Assembly (NCBI GenBank): GCA_002299135.1
Contig: DBNM01000001.1
Span: 6,166-11,364, forward strand
Length of the DNA stretch: 5,199 nt
Direction of reading: 5' to 3'
Origin: Candidatus Neomicrothrix sp. UBA672
GTDB taxonomy: Bacteria; Actinomycetota; Acidimicrobiia; Acidimicrobiales; MedAcidi-G1
Every line of letters begins with the position of its first letter. The stretch's first letter is position 1. The notes below the pieces were generated by a model. It searched no databases. It worked only from the letters and a program-made list of their open reading frames with translations, and was not told where the DNA came from. A program made the position numbers and the translations under genes. Below are positions 1-5,199 of this stretch, one piece after another.

Positions 1-1058
1 GAGTCTTTTACCACTTCTCTGGTTCCACGGTTAGCTCCAGAATAAGCAAAAAGTGGACTATCAAAACCGGTTAGCAGAGGGGGATCAGAAGTTCTGGCTG
101 AACGAACAGGTCCAACTACTCGCGAATCTGTTGTTTGAAAAATCGCAATAAGACGTGTCAAACCTGCCTCTACAAGTTCTTCATAAACAACGTCAGCTTG
201 ATTGATTCCAGCCTGCGGTCTTGCAATTGAGACATTATCTATTTTAACTGCAAGAGCTGGCCGGCGAATATCAGTCCCCGGCAGTCCAGTCCATTGTTTT
301 GACAGCTCTAAAAGACGGTATCTTTCTATTTCTCCATCAAGTATGTCTATTTCAATCTTTAAATTGTCTATGTTGCTCTCTAGGGTGATTATCCCCGAAC
401 GCAGGTTCGAAATTCTTTCTTTCACCGCAGGTATACGGGAACGAGCTTCTTCTTGAAGTAGAACATAATCTTTTTGTTTACTTCGAGCTGCAGCAATTTC
501 CTCATGGACTCCTGAAACACGCTCTCCAGTAATACGCATTTTGGAATCAACGGATTCAAGTCTCCCTTCTGTTTCGTCAATTAAGGCCTTGTAAAGTATC
601 TGGCTTCTTATACCGCGAAGAGTTTCATCAGTTAATTGGGCTGACTGCGTTAGAACGGAGTTCATTCTTTCATCGTTTCGCACGTAGGAATCGATGGCTA
701 GTTCACGTCGAAGCTGGAACGGTTCTGAGCGAGATGACCATACTTCTATGTAGTCGTCTGCCAATAGCTCTAGTCTTATCGGGTGTTTTACAAGTTGTGA
801 GTCTTCGCTGTTTATCAAAGCCTCAGTTTCCGCGATAGTTTCATCTATTTCTAAAAGTTCGTTTTGAAGGTCGACGATTTTTTGTTCTTCTGTTTTAACG
901 TCATTTTTTATATCGTCGATGTCAGAATTTACTTCATCAATCTGCTTTTGCAAGTCCTCTATTTCCTTGTCATAAGGCCCCGCATGAGCATTTGGGAGGG
1001 TAGTGGTAGCCAAAATAGCGACGGAACAAAAGCAAAAGATAAAACGCCTAACACCCAT
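1..1058 (-). CDS. Secreted coiled-coil protein with DUF3048 (YerB-like) domain, C-terminus cut by window edge
   Basis: The frame is open from an ATG to the left edge, giving 352 codons of an incomplete gene. Residues 1-26 form a signal peptide: MGVRR, a hydrophobic stretch 6-21, then an AHA|GP cleavage site. There is no lipobox. Residues about 29-88 are a heptad-rich coiled coil, about 95-160 a helical lobe (REL-AIDSYVRND at 118-129), and about 161-252 a second coiled coil. This arrangement resembles the regulatory domains of PcsB, CwlO and RipC cell-wall hydrolases. From about 266 the chain matches the N-terminal part of DUF3048: PALAVKIDN (267-275), ARPQAGINQADVVYEE (279-294), GPVRSAR (316-322) and FAYSGA (337-342). 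The DUF3048 family has no settled biochemical function that I know of. The protein should act outside the cytoplasmic membrane. The only upstream stop-free start is this ATG; a GGGAG lies 15 bases upstream, too far to be a good ribosome site. The domain call is firm; the function is inferred. Confidence 0.9.
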   Translation of the reverse strand, partial: MGVRRFIFCFCSVAILATTTLPNAHAGPYDKEIEDLQKQIDEVNSDIDDIKNDVKTEEQKIVDLQNELLEIDETIAETEALINSEDSQLVKHPIRLELLADDYIEVWSSRSEPFQLRRELAIDSYVRNDERMNSVLTQSAQLTDETLRGIRSQILYKALIDETEGRLESVDSKMRITGERVSGVHEEIAAARSKQKDYVLLQEEARSRIPAVKERISNLRSGIITLESNIDNLKIEIDILDGEIERYRLLELSKQWTGLPGTDIRRPALAVKIDNVSIARPQAGINQADVVYEELVEAGLTRLIAIFQTTDSRVVGPVRSARTSDPPLLTGFDSPLFAYSGANRGTREVVKD

Positions 1059-1064
1059 AATGCG

Positions 1065-1070
1065 AGCGTA
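1065..1070 (-). promoter_or_regulatory. Candidate leaderless -10 hexamer for the DUF3048 gene
   Basis: TACGCT lies exactly at -12 to -7 relative to the ATG at 1058 and fits the TAnnnT -10 pattern. A transcript from it would begin at or next to the start codon. No convincing -35 box is visible. The idea gains weight because mutM and parA have the same arrangement, and because the GGGAG further upstream is badly spaced. Confidence 0.35.
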
Positions 1071-1077
1071 GATCTCC

Positions 1078-1104
1078 CACCACCCTGAGAGGGGTCATAT
1101 GGTG
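1078..1104. other. Imperfect hairpin between the aldolase gene and the DUF3048 gene
   Basis: On the plus strand CACC (1078-1081) pairs with GGTG (1101-1104), and CCCT (1083-1086) pairs with AGGG (1090-1093) around a three-base GAG loop. The outer and inner stems are separated by one base on one side and seven on the other. No T-run follows on the minus strand, so it is not a typical intrinsic terminator for the aldolase gene. In a readthrough transcript it would sequester part of the G-rich stretch ahead of the DUF3048 gene. A chance structure is quite possible. Confidence 0.2.
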
Positions 1105-1110
1105 AATTTT

Positions 1111-2289
1111 TTAGTGGTCTTGACTCAGGATTAGCGCACTAGTAGGTACGGAAGTTCCTGCCGTAACTAACGCGTTCTCAACATTTTCAACCTGATTGAC
1201 TGAGGTTCCTCGGATTTGGCGGACAGCTTCCGCTATACCGTTCATGCCATGTATATAGGCCTCCCCTAATTGGCCTCCATTAGTATTTGTTGGCAACTGG
1301 CCATCCATCTCAATATTGCCATCACGCAAAAATTCCTTTGCTTCCCCTTTTTCACAGAATCCAAATTCTTCCAGTTGAGGAAGAAACAGAGGAGTGAAGT
1401 GATCATAAATGTTTGCGACTTGGATATCTGATGGTCCAAGACCGGTGTTTTTCCATAATTGATCTGCGCATAATTTCATTTCAGGAATTCTTGCAATGTC
1501 ATCTCTGTAGTAGCTCCTCATGGCTTGCTGATCATCCGTCGATCCTTGAGCGGCTGATGCTATTACCGCTGGAGGATTAGGAAGGTCTCTAGCGCGTTCG
1601 AGGGAAGTGACAAGAATCGCTTGTCCACCATCAGATTCTTGGCAGCAGTCCAATAGATGAAGAGGTTCAACAATCCACCTGCTTTCTTGATGCTCTTCTA
1701 AAGTGATTGGCCTTTCGTAGAAAAAAGCTGCGGGGTTTGTTGCAGCGAATTTTCTATCGGTAACTGCTACACGTCCAAAATCTTCAGAAGTAGCTCCAGA
1801 CAAGTGCATGTAGCGAGTGGCGAACATCGCAACCCAGCTTGCAGGGGTTAGAAGACCAAATGGTGAAGTCCAGCCGAAAGTAACATCGAATGCTTCCGCT
1901 CCAGCATGCCTGCCTTGAACTCCGCTACCGAACCTGTGCCAAGACCTTTCGTTAAAAGCTCGGTAGCAAAGTACGTAGTTGGCAGATCCCGAAAAAATTG
2001 CTGCAGCAGCTTGACCAATAGTTCCACACGCTGCACCTCCGCCGTGGGGAATCATACTGAAATGACTCAAGGAAGGGATTCTTAAATTTCGTGCAACTTC
2101 AATTTCGAAATTCTGTTCTGAGCTGAAAGTTACTATCCCATCAACATCTGAAGCATCAACCCCAGCATCTCCTAACGCTGCTTCACAAGCCTCAACAGCA
2201 AGTTCCATAGGGGTTCGACCTGACTCTTTCGAAAATTCAGTGGCACCGATTCCTACAATCGCTGTTTCAGAAGAAAAATTAGCGTTCAT
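1111..2289 (-). CDS. Ltp2-like thiolase-fold retro-aldolase (lipid-transfer protein/thiolase family)
   Basis: This 392-residue protein has the thiolase-superfamily layout of SCP-x/Ltp2-type proteins and the expected length. The opening TAIVGIGATEFSKESGRTP (9-27) is typical of the family. The C-terminal half has VANIYDHFTP (291-300) and NTNGGQLGEAYIHGMNGI (335-352). In Ltp2 of Thermomonospora curvata, as I recall, the proposed catalytic residues are two tyrosines at 294 and 344; here Y295 and Y345 fall in equivalent places. The GHP histidine motif of true thiolases is replaced by YIHGMNG, and the C-terminal Cys-x-Gly is replaced by AGTS, so thiolysis is unlikely. Ltp2 works with the DUF35 domain of ChsH2 to split a beta-hydroxyacyl-CoA into a ketone and propionyl-CoA. 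The gene immediately upstream encodes just such a partner. I chose ATG 2289 over the in-frame ATG at 2358 because of AAGGGGG six bases upstream and because 2358 would overlap the upstream gene by 68 bases. The native substrate is not known. Confidence 0.9.
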   Translation of the reverse strand: MNANFSSETAIVGIGATEFSKESGRTPMELAVEACEAALGDAGVDASDVDGIVTFSSEQNFEIEVARNLRIPSLSHFSMIPHGGGAACGTIGQAAAAIFSGSANYVLCYRAFNERSWHRFGSGVQGRHAGAEAFDVTFGWTSPFGLLTPASWVAMFATRYMHLSGATSEDFGRVAVTDRKFAATNPAAFFYERPITLEEHQESRWIVEPLHLLDCCQESDGGQAILVTSLERARDLPNPPAVIASAAQGSTDDQQAMRSYYRDDIARIPEMKLCADQLWKNTGLGPSDIQVANIYDHFTPLFLPQLEEFGFCEKGEAKEFLRDGNIEMDGQLPTNTNGGQLGEAYIHGMNGIAEAVRQIRGTSVNQVENVENALVTAGTSVPTSALILSQDH

Positions 2290-2290
2290 T

Positions 2291-3826
2291 TTAATCCCCC
2301 TTGCTATTTTCTGGGAGAAGTATTTTCGCATTGCCAGAGACATGAACGCCTCTATCATTTTTACCTAAGAAGGCGATATTTAAAGACACTTGGCTTCCAT
2401 GTTGAGTTTTTTCCGTAATTGAGCCTGAAAGAGTCATGGTGTCATCAGGATGGTTGGGTGCGCCTAGTCTTAATTCAATAGAACCCCAATCAATCTCTGA
2501 CCCAGCCCAATCATTTATCCAACGGCTGACGATTCCCGCTGAAGTGAGGATGTTCATGAAAATATCAGGCATTCCTTTTGATTGAGCAGCTTTAGGATCA
2601 TGATGCACATCTTGGTAGTCGCGAGTAGCTAAAGCAGTTGAGACTATAAGAAGCGTTGTTACCGGCACTGGAGAGATTGGCAGTTCATCACCGATTTGGA
2701 CATTGTCTGGATCGAGTTTTAAAACTTGTCTTTGAGTACTTTCCGTTTCTGGATTATTTTGACCGGAATCAAAGGTCTGATCATTACTGTCACCTGTTTC
2801 GGTATTCTCAAATTCTGCCTCTTGGTTTTCATTGTGCACTGGTTTGAACTGATGCAATGTAAATTCATTATCAACATTTAGCCAGTCAACTTCTAACGGC
2901 ATTCCTATTTCGAGTTCCTCTGGTTCAACATTGGTAACATTGGAAACCAATCGAACTCCTTCTTCTAATTCGACTAAGCCAACGATTAGCGGATAGTCGA
3001 AAGCTGGAACTTGAGGGTAGTGCGCAATAGCCCAGCTATGAAGAGTGCCTTTACCAGTTGCAATAACACTGTCAAGCGAAACGGAACCACATGAGAGGCA
3101 ACGCACAGCAGGCGGATGTTGCAGATTTGTGCATTCATTGCACGATTGGATACGTAGTTCCTTAATGTTGCAGGCATCCCAAAACCAGTCAGTTGAACTG
3201 TTGGAAGCTGGTTTGGGTCTTGGGGGTTTTATTTCCGATCGTTCACTTTTGTTCCCAGTACCCGGTCGAAATTTGAGCACCCGGAATTCCATTGAGCCAA
3301 CCTGTTTTCCAGATGCATCAGAATATATTGTTTCAGTCGTAACAAAATGACCCATACCGATAGCCGTTGTTTTTTCTTCTGAAACGTCAAGTAATTTCTG
3401 GCTAGCGGAAATTAAATCACCGGGTCTAATTACTTCGTTGTAGTGGTAAGTCGCGTTTGTCGCCACCACACCTGTGAAACCAGCTTCGTCAAGAAGTTGA
3501 TAAACCCCAGCGCTAGGTGAATCCTCAGTATTTCTTTGAAATTGATTGCCTAGATGGAGACCAGACATAGTCCAAACTTGCAGCATTGCAGGCGGGGCAA
3601 TAATCCCGCCGTGTTTTGAATCGTTAGCAAAATCTTGATTGATGTAAAGAGGGTTACTTTCTGACATAGCGTCACACCATGAGCGAATCACAGGTTCACT
3701 GACGCTGTCGCGTGCCACTTCGATTTTTCCGGCAGAACCAACTTCAGATGTTAGCGAATTGTAAAAATGGGTTTGTTCGCTAGCTGTTTCAGCTGTTTCA
3801 TTAGCTTGAGAAAGATCTCGATTCAA
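2291..3826 (-). CDS. Fused MaoC-like / DUF35 / MaoC-like enoyl-CoA hydratase (ChsH2-ChsH1 type fusion)
   Basis: This 511-residue protein joins three domains. Residues about 30-190 are a MaoC-like hotdog with NPLYINQDFA (58-67) and GGIIAPPAML (73-82). Residues about 223-330 are DUF35: a zinc ribbon with C229, C232, C243 and C246, then an OB fold with GKGTLHSWAIAHYPQVPAFDYP (259-279 region). After a polar linker (331-366), residues about 368-506 are a second MaoC-like hotdog. The catalytic Asp-x4-His pair of R-specific hydratases is present only in the last domain (D403, H408); the first has E56 and Y61 in those places. In M. tuberculosis, ChsH2 (MaoC-DUF35) and ChsH1 (MaoC) are separate proteins forming a hydratase for a steroid side-chain enoyl-CoA, and DUF35 docks the aldolase Ltp2. 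Here one polypeptide covers both and the aldolase gene follows one base later. Hydration of a branched enoyl-CoA is inferred; the steroid substrate is not proven. The start is TTG at 3826, supported by GAGGTG four bases upstream. Confidence 0.9.
   Translation of the reverse strand: MNRDLSQANETAETASEQTHFYNSLTSEVGSAGKIEVARDSVSEPVIRSWCDAMSESNPLYINQDFANDSKHGGIIAPPAMLQVWTMSGLHLGNQFQRNTEDSPSAGVYQLLDEAGFTGVVATNATYHYNEVIRPGDLISASQKLLDVSEEKTTAIGMGHFVTTETIYSDASGKQVGSMEFRVLKFRPGTGNKSERSEIKPPRPKPASNSSTDWFWDACNIKELRIQSCNECTNLQHPPAVRCLSCGSVSLDSVIATGKGTLHSWAIAHYPQVPAFDYPLIVGLVELEEGVRLVSNVTNVEPEELEIGMPLEVDWLNVDNEFTLHQFKPVHNENQEAEFENTETGDSNDQTFDSGQNNPETESTQRQVLKLDPDNVQIGDELPISPVPVTTLLIVSTALATRDYQDVHHDPKAAQSKGMPDIFMNILTSAGIVSRWINDWAGSEIDWGSIELRLGAPNHPDDTMTLSGSITEKTQHGSQVSLNIAFLGKNDRGVHVSGNAKILLPENSKGD
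2296..2302 (-). promoter_or_regulatory. Ribosome binding site deciding the aldolase start
   Basis: AAGGGGG sits six bases upstream of the ATG at 2289, inside the last codons of the fusion gene. The stop of the fusion gene and this start are one base apart (TAA-A-ATG), so translational coupling is likely. The site argues against the longer start at 2358. Confidence 0.75.
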
Positions 3827-3830
3827 TTTT

Positions 3831-3836
3831 CACCTC
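3831..3836 (-). promoter_or_regulatory. Ribosome binding site supporting a TTG start
   Basis: GAGGTG is followed by four A bases and then TTG. This is the strongest Shine-Dalgarno match near the 5' end of the fusion gene. The next in-frame ATG candidate, M54, lies inside the first conserved domain, so the TTG start is well supported. Confidence 0.7.
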
Positions 3837-3845
3837 TTCAAAGCG

Positions 3846-3851
3846 ATCATA
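3846..3851 (-). promoter_or_regulatory. Candidate -10 box upstream of the fusion gene
   Basis: TATGAT matches five of six bases of TATAAT in the 58-base gap after mutM. Transcription would start near 3839, leaving a short leader that still holds the GAGGTG ribosome site. No clear -35 box is seen, so the fusion and aldolase genes may instead be read from the mutM promoter. Confidence 0.3.
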
Positions 3852-3884
3852 CTCACATTACCCTTGCGTTAGCTCATAGAGTAA

Positions 3885-4706
3885 TTAGCTAATTTGACAC
3901 TGTGGACACCAGGTTGTCGAGCGTTGACCAACAATTCGATTCTTTAAAATGGAAGAGCACTTATTGCATGCTTTTCCAGCTCTGCCGTAGCAATCGAGGT
4001 TGTGCTGATTTTTTCCTGTCAGTCCATCAGGCGTCCTATAGTCACGGAAAGTAGTGCCGCCGTTTTTGATTGCCTCGGATAAAACCTCTCTAATTGAAAT
4101 AAGTAAAGATTCTGAACGGTCTTTTCCAATTCGCCTAGCAACGGGGCTTATGTGTGACCTCCAAAGTGATTCATCCGCGTAAATGTTTCCTAGCCCAGCG
4201 ATGATTCTTTGAGAAAGAAGTTTCGTTTTTATGTGACTTCTTGAGGATGACAGAGATTTGTGGAAGCTGGCAGCAGTTAAATTCGGGTCAAAAGGTTCAG
4301 GGCCGATGTTATTTAGAGTTGGGAGCGATTTGTAATCATTTGGATTTACAACTGCAATTCTGCCAAAACGCCTGATATCCCTGAAAAGTAAAATCTGACC
4401 GTCATTGAGTTGCCATTGAGCCCTGACATAAGGATCATCTGTTTTTTCTTTTGCTATCGAGACACTTCCAGTCATTCCCAGATGGATGATAAGTTCTTTA
4501 AGTTTTATTTTCCCACCCAATTCCTTATCTAGATTTATTAGTAGATATTTACCTCTCCGTTTTACAGTTTGCACATGAAAACCTGAAGCTAATTTTGCTT
4601 GTGAAAATTTTTTTGAAGGAAAAGAATGTCCTTTAATTATTGTTTTTCCAGTAATTAAAGGCTCTAATTGGCAACGGATTGATTCAACTTCAGGTAGTTC
4701 CGGCAT
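3885..4706 (-). CDS. mutM: Formamidopyrimidine-DNA glycosylase (Fpg/MutM)
   Basis: This 273-residue protein is the base-excision repair enzyme that removes 8-oxoguanine and formamidopyrimidines and nicks the DNA by beta/delta elimination. The N-terminus MPELPEVES carries the catalytic P2 (Schiff base) and E3. K53 lies in RRGKYLL. The void-filling trio is M78 (HLGMTG), R112 and F114 (DIRRFG). The helix-two-turn-helix covers about 162-188, including N174 in AGLGNIYADES. The C-terminal zinc finger has C247, C250, C267 and C270 with the usual x2-x16-x2 spacing, and R262 lies in the DNA-binding loop. The length matches the family (269 in E. coli). An upstream in-frame ATG at 4904 would add 66 residues that overlap parA on the other strand; it is rejected because the N-terminal proline must follow the initiator methionine. 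No Shine-Dalgarno is evident. All key residues are intact, so the enzyme should be active. Confidence 0.97.
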   Translation of the reverse strand: MPELPEVESIRCQLEPLITGKTIIKGHSFPSKKFSQAKLASGFHVQTVKRRGKYLLINLDKELGGKIKLKELIIHLGMTGSVSIAKEKTDDPYVRAQWQLNDGQILLFRDIRRFGRIAVVNPNDYKSLPTLNNIGPEPFDPNLTAASFHKSLSSSRSHIKTKLLSQRIIAGLGNIYADESLWRSHISPVARRIGKDRSESLLISIREVLSEAIKNGGTTFRDYRTPDGLTGKNQHNLDCYGRAGKACNKCSSILKNRIVGQRSTTWCPQCQIS

Positions 4707-4712
4707 CGGTAC

Positions 4713-4718
4713 ACGATA
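4713..4718 (-). promoter_or_regulatory. Candidate leaderless -10 hexamer for mutM
   Basis: TATCGT lies at exactly -12 to -7 from the mutM ATG and fits TAnnnT. There is no good ribosome site in the same region; the only purine triplet, AGG, lies twelve bases away. No clear -35 is visible. The hexamer is inside a GGTA-N5-TACC inverted repeat (4708-4720), which might be an operator or chance. Confidence 0.35.
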
Positions 4719-4725
4719 CCTGTTT

Positions 4726-4741
4726 AAGTTATTTACAACTT
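4726..4741. promoter_or_regulatory. Inverted repeat in the middle of the mutM/parA divergent gap
   Basis: AAGTT and AACTT form perfect five-base arms around six bases, near the centre of the 65-base gap. The position between two divergent starts suits a shared operator. The short, AT-rich arms make chance a real alternative. The same spot holds TTATTTACA (4729-4737), one base off the DnaA-box pattern TTATnCACA, but it is single. Confidence 0.2.
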
Positions 4742-4759
4742 TTGTGTCGCGAACTGGTC

Positions 4760-4765
4760 TAGGTT
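4760..4765 (+). promoter_or_regulatory. Candidate leaderless -10 hexamer for parA
   Basis: TAGGTT lies exactly at -12 to -7 from the GTG start at 4772 and fits TAnnnT. An in-frame TAG at 4760 prevents any longer start, and no clear Shine-Dalgarno lies between. The AGG inside the hexamer could serve as a weak ribosome site instead. Confidence 0.35.
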
Positions 4766-4771
4766 TTCTAT

Positions 4772-5199
4772 GTGGTCTCAATAGCGATAGTGAATCAAAA
4801 GGGTGGCGTGGGTAAAACCAGTGTGACTTTAGGACTTGCTTCATCTGCTGCCAAAAAAGATTTAGAAACCTTGATCGTGGATTTGGATCCACAAGGAAAT
4901 GCAACCACAGGGTTGGGTATATACGAACCTTCTAAAGGGGTGGTAAATGTACTGGAGGATGAGTTTTCCGGAGGGATCAATAAGGTTTCAGAAAGATCAA
5001 ACTGGCCATCAGATTGTGGTCAAATTCCTCATGTAGCTGCTTCAACCCCAGACCTTTCTGTTTGTGAACCACGACTTGCCACAGATCCCCTAGGAGCTCA
5101 GAATCGATTGTCATTTTCTCTTGAAAATTCAAATTGGCCTCTCGTTATTGTTGATTGTCCACCTTCTCTTGGGTTGCTTACAGTAAACGCTCTTTTTGC
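4772..5199 (+). CDS. parA: ParA/Soj-type partition ATPase, C-terminus cut by window edge
   Basis: The frame gives 142 codons from a GTG start and runs off the right edge. It opens with MVSIAIVNQKGGVGKTS, carrying the deviant Walker A motif of ParA/MinD ATPases with signature K10 and catalytic-loop K15. Walker A' is VDLDPQGNAT (36-45, D39), and Walker B is PLVIVDCPPS (123-132, D128). The short N-terminus without a DNA-binding extension matches the small chromosomal Soj type. ParA dimers bind DNA non-specifically when loaded with ATP and move ParB-bound origins, or related cargo, in the cytoplasm. A ParB or ScpA/ScpB gene would be expected further right but is not in view, so chromosomal partition cannot be told apart from a segregation-cluster or orphan ParA. 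GTG is the only start: an in-frame TAG lies 12 bases upstream. An overlapping ATG at 4770 is in another frame and stops after four codons. Confidence 0.93.
   Translation, partial: MVSIAIVNQKGGVGKTSVTLGLASSAAKKDLETLIVDLDPQGNATTGLGIYEPSKGVVNVLEDEFSGGINKVSERSNWPSDCGQIPHVAASTPDLSVCEPRLATDPLGAQNRLSFSLENSNWPLVIVDCPPSLGLLTVNALF

Noticed and set aside
202..456. Open frame of 84 codons on the plus strand
   Set aside because: It lies antisense within the DUF3048 gene, has low-complexity Ser-rich content and no ribosome site; it is a shadow frame.
1..1058. Apparent truncation of the DUF3048 protein
   Set aside because: The frame is open to the window edge, so the missing C-terminus reflects the window and not a broken gene.
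864..1088. Open frame of 74 codons on the plus strand with a hydrophobic N-terminus
   Set aside because: It is antisense to the coiled-coil and signal peptide of the DUF3048 gene; the hydrophobicity comes from the complement of charged codons.
2290..2358. A longer start for the aldolase at 2358, adding 23 residues
   Set aside because: The extension overlaps the end of the fusion gene, does not resemble the family N-terminus, and the ATG at 2289 has a well-placed AAGGGGG.
3869..3892. TTAGCT-N12-AGCTAA inverted repeat at the end of mutM as a terminator
   Set aside because: The arms are short and AT-rich, the loop is long, and no T-run follows on the minus strand; it overlaps the mutM stop.
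4729..4737. DnaA-box-like TTATTTACA suggesting an origin near parA
   Set aside because: It is a single near-match in an AT-rich gap of 65 bases, too small and without further boxes to be an origin.
4770..4784. Four-codon ATG frame overlapping the parA GTG start as a leader peptide
   Set aside because: It has no ribosome site of its own and such tiny frames arise often by chance; the parA start is already fixed by an upstream in-frame stop.
4707..4904. A longer start for mutM at 4904
   Set aside because: Fpg needs proline directly after the initiator methionine as catalytic residue; the extension runs antisense to the conserved Walker A region of parA.

Overview
This window is ordinary protein-coding chromosome: five genes with very little space between them. 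Four lie on the minus strand and one on the plus strand. I see no RNA gene, mobile element, CRISPR array or tandem repeat. The DNA looks moderately AT-rich by eye. The gene types point to an uncultured, probably marine or freshwater, actinobacterium, with an Acidimicrobiia-like lineage as my best guess. The reasons are an Ltp2/ChsH2-type aldolase-hydratase pair, a DUF3048 secreted protein with an actinobacterial-looking coiled coil, and three genes that look leaderless. Chloroflexi remain possible.

Right to left, the layout is as follows. A ParA-type ATPase gene (plus strand, cut by the right edge) starts at 4772 with GTG. It diverges across 65 bases from mutM/fpg (minus strand, start 4706), the 8-oxoguanine repair glycosylase. 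After 58 bases comes a 511-residue protein joining three domains in one chain: a MaoC-like hotdog, a zinc-ribbon/OB-fold (DUF35), and a second MaoC-like hotdog with the catalytic Asp/His pair. One base after its stop begins a 392-residue Ltp2-like thiolase-fold aldolase. After 52 bases comes a secreted protein with a long two-part coiled coil followed by a DUF3048 (YerB-like) domain, cut by the left edge.

The central pair is the most interesting part. In Mycobacterium tuberculosis, steroid side-chain removal uses ChsH2 (MaoC-DUF35), ChsH1 (MaoC) and Ltp2 from consecutive genes in that order. Here the order is kept but the first two genes are one. The two proteins would hydrate a branched enoyl-CoA and then split it by a retro-aldol reaction, probably releasing propionyl-CoA. 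The substrate is unknown, and no acyl-CoA dehydrogenase or other steroid gene lies in the window.

Two further points deserve attention. The DUF3048 protein carries a coiled coil resembling the FtsEX-controlled cell-wall hydrolases (PcsB/CwlO/RipC type), which suggests a role in the cell envelope. Also, the three genes without a usable Shine-Dalgarno sequence (parA, mutM, DUF3048) each have a TAnnnT hexamer exactly at -12 to -7 from the start codon, as expected for leaderless transcripts, while the fusion gene and the aldolase have clear Shine-Dalgarno sequences and lack that hexamer.
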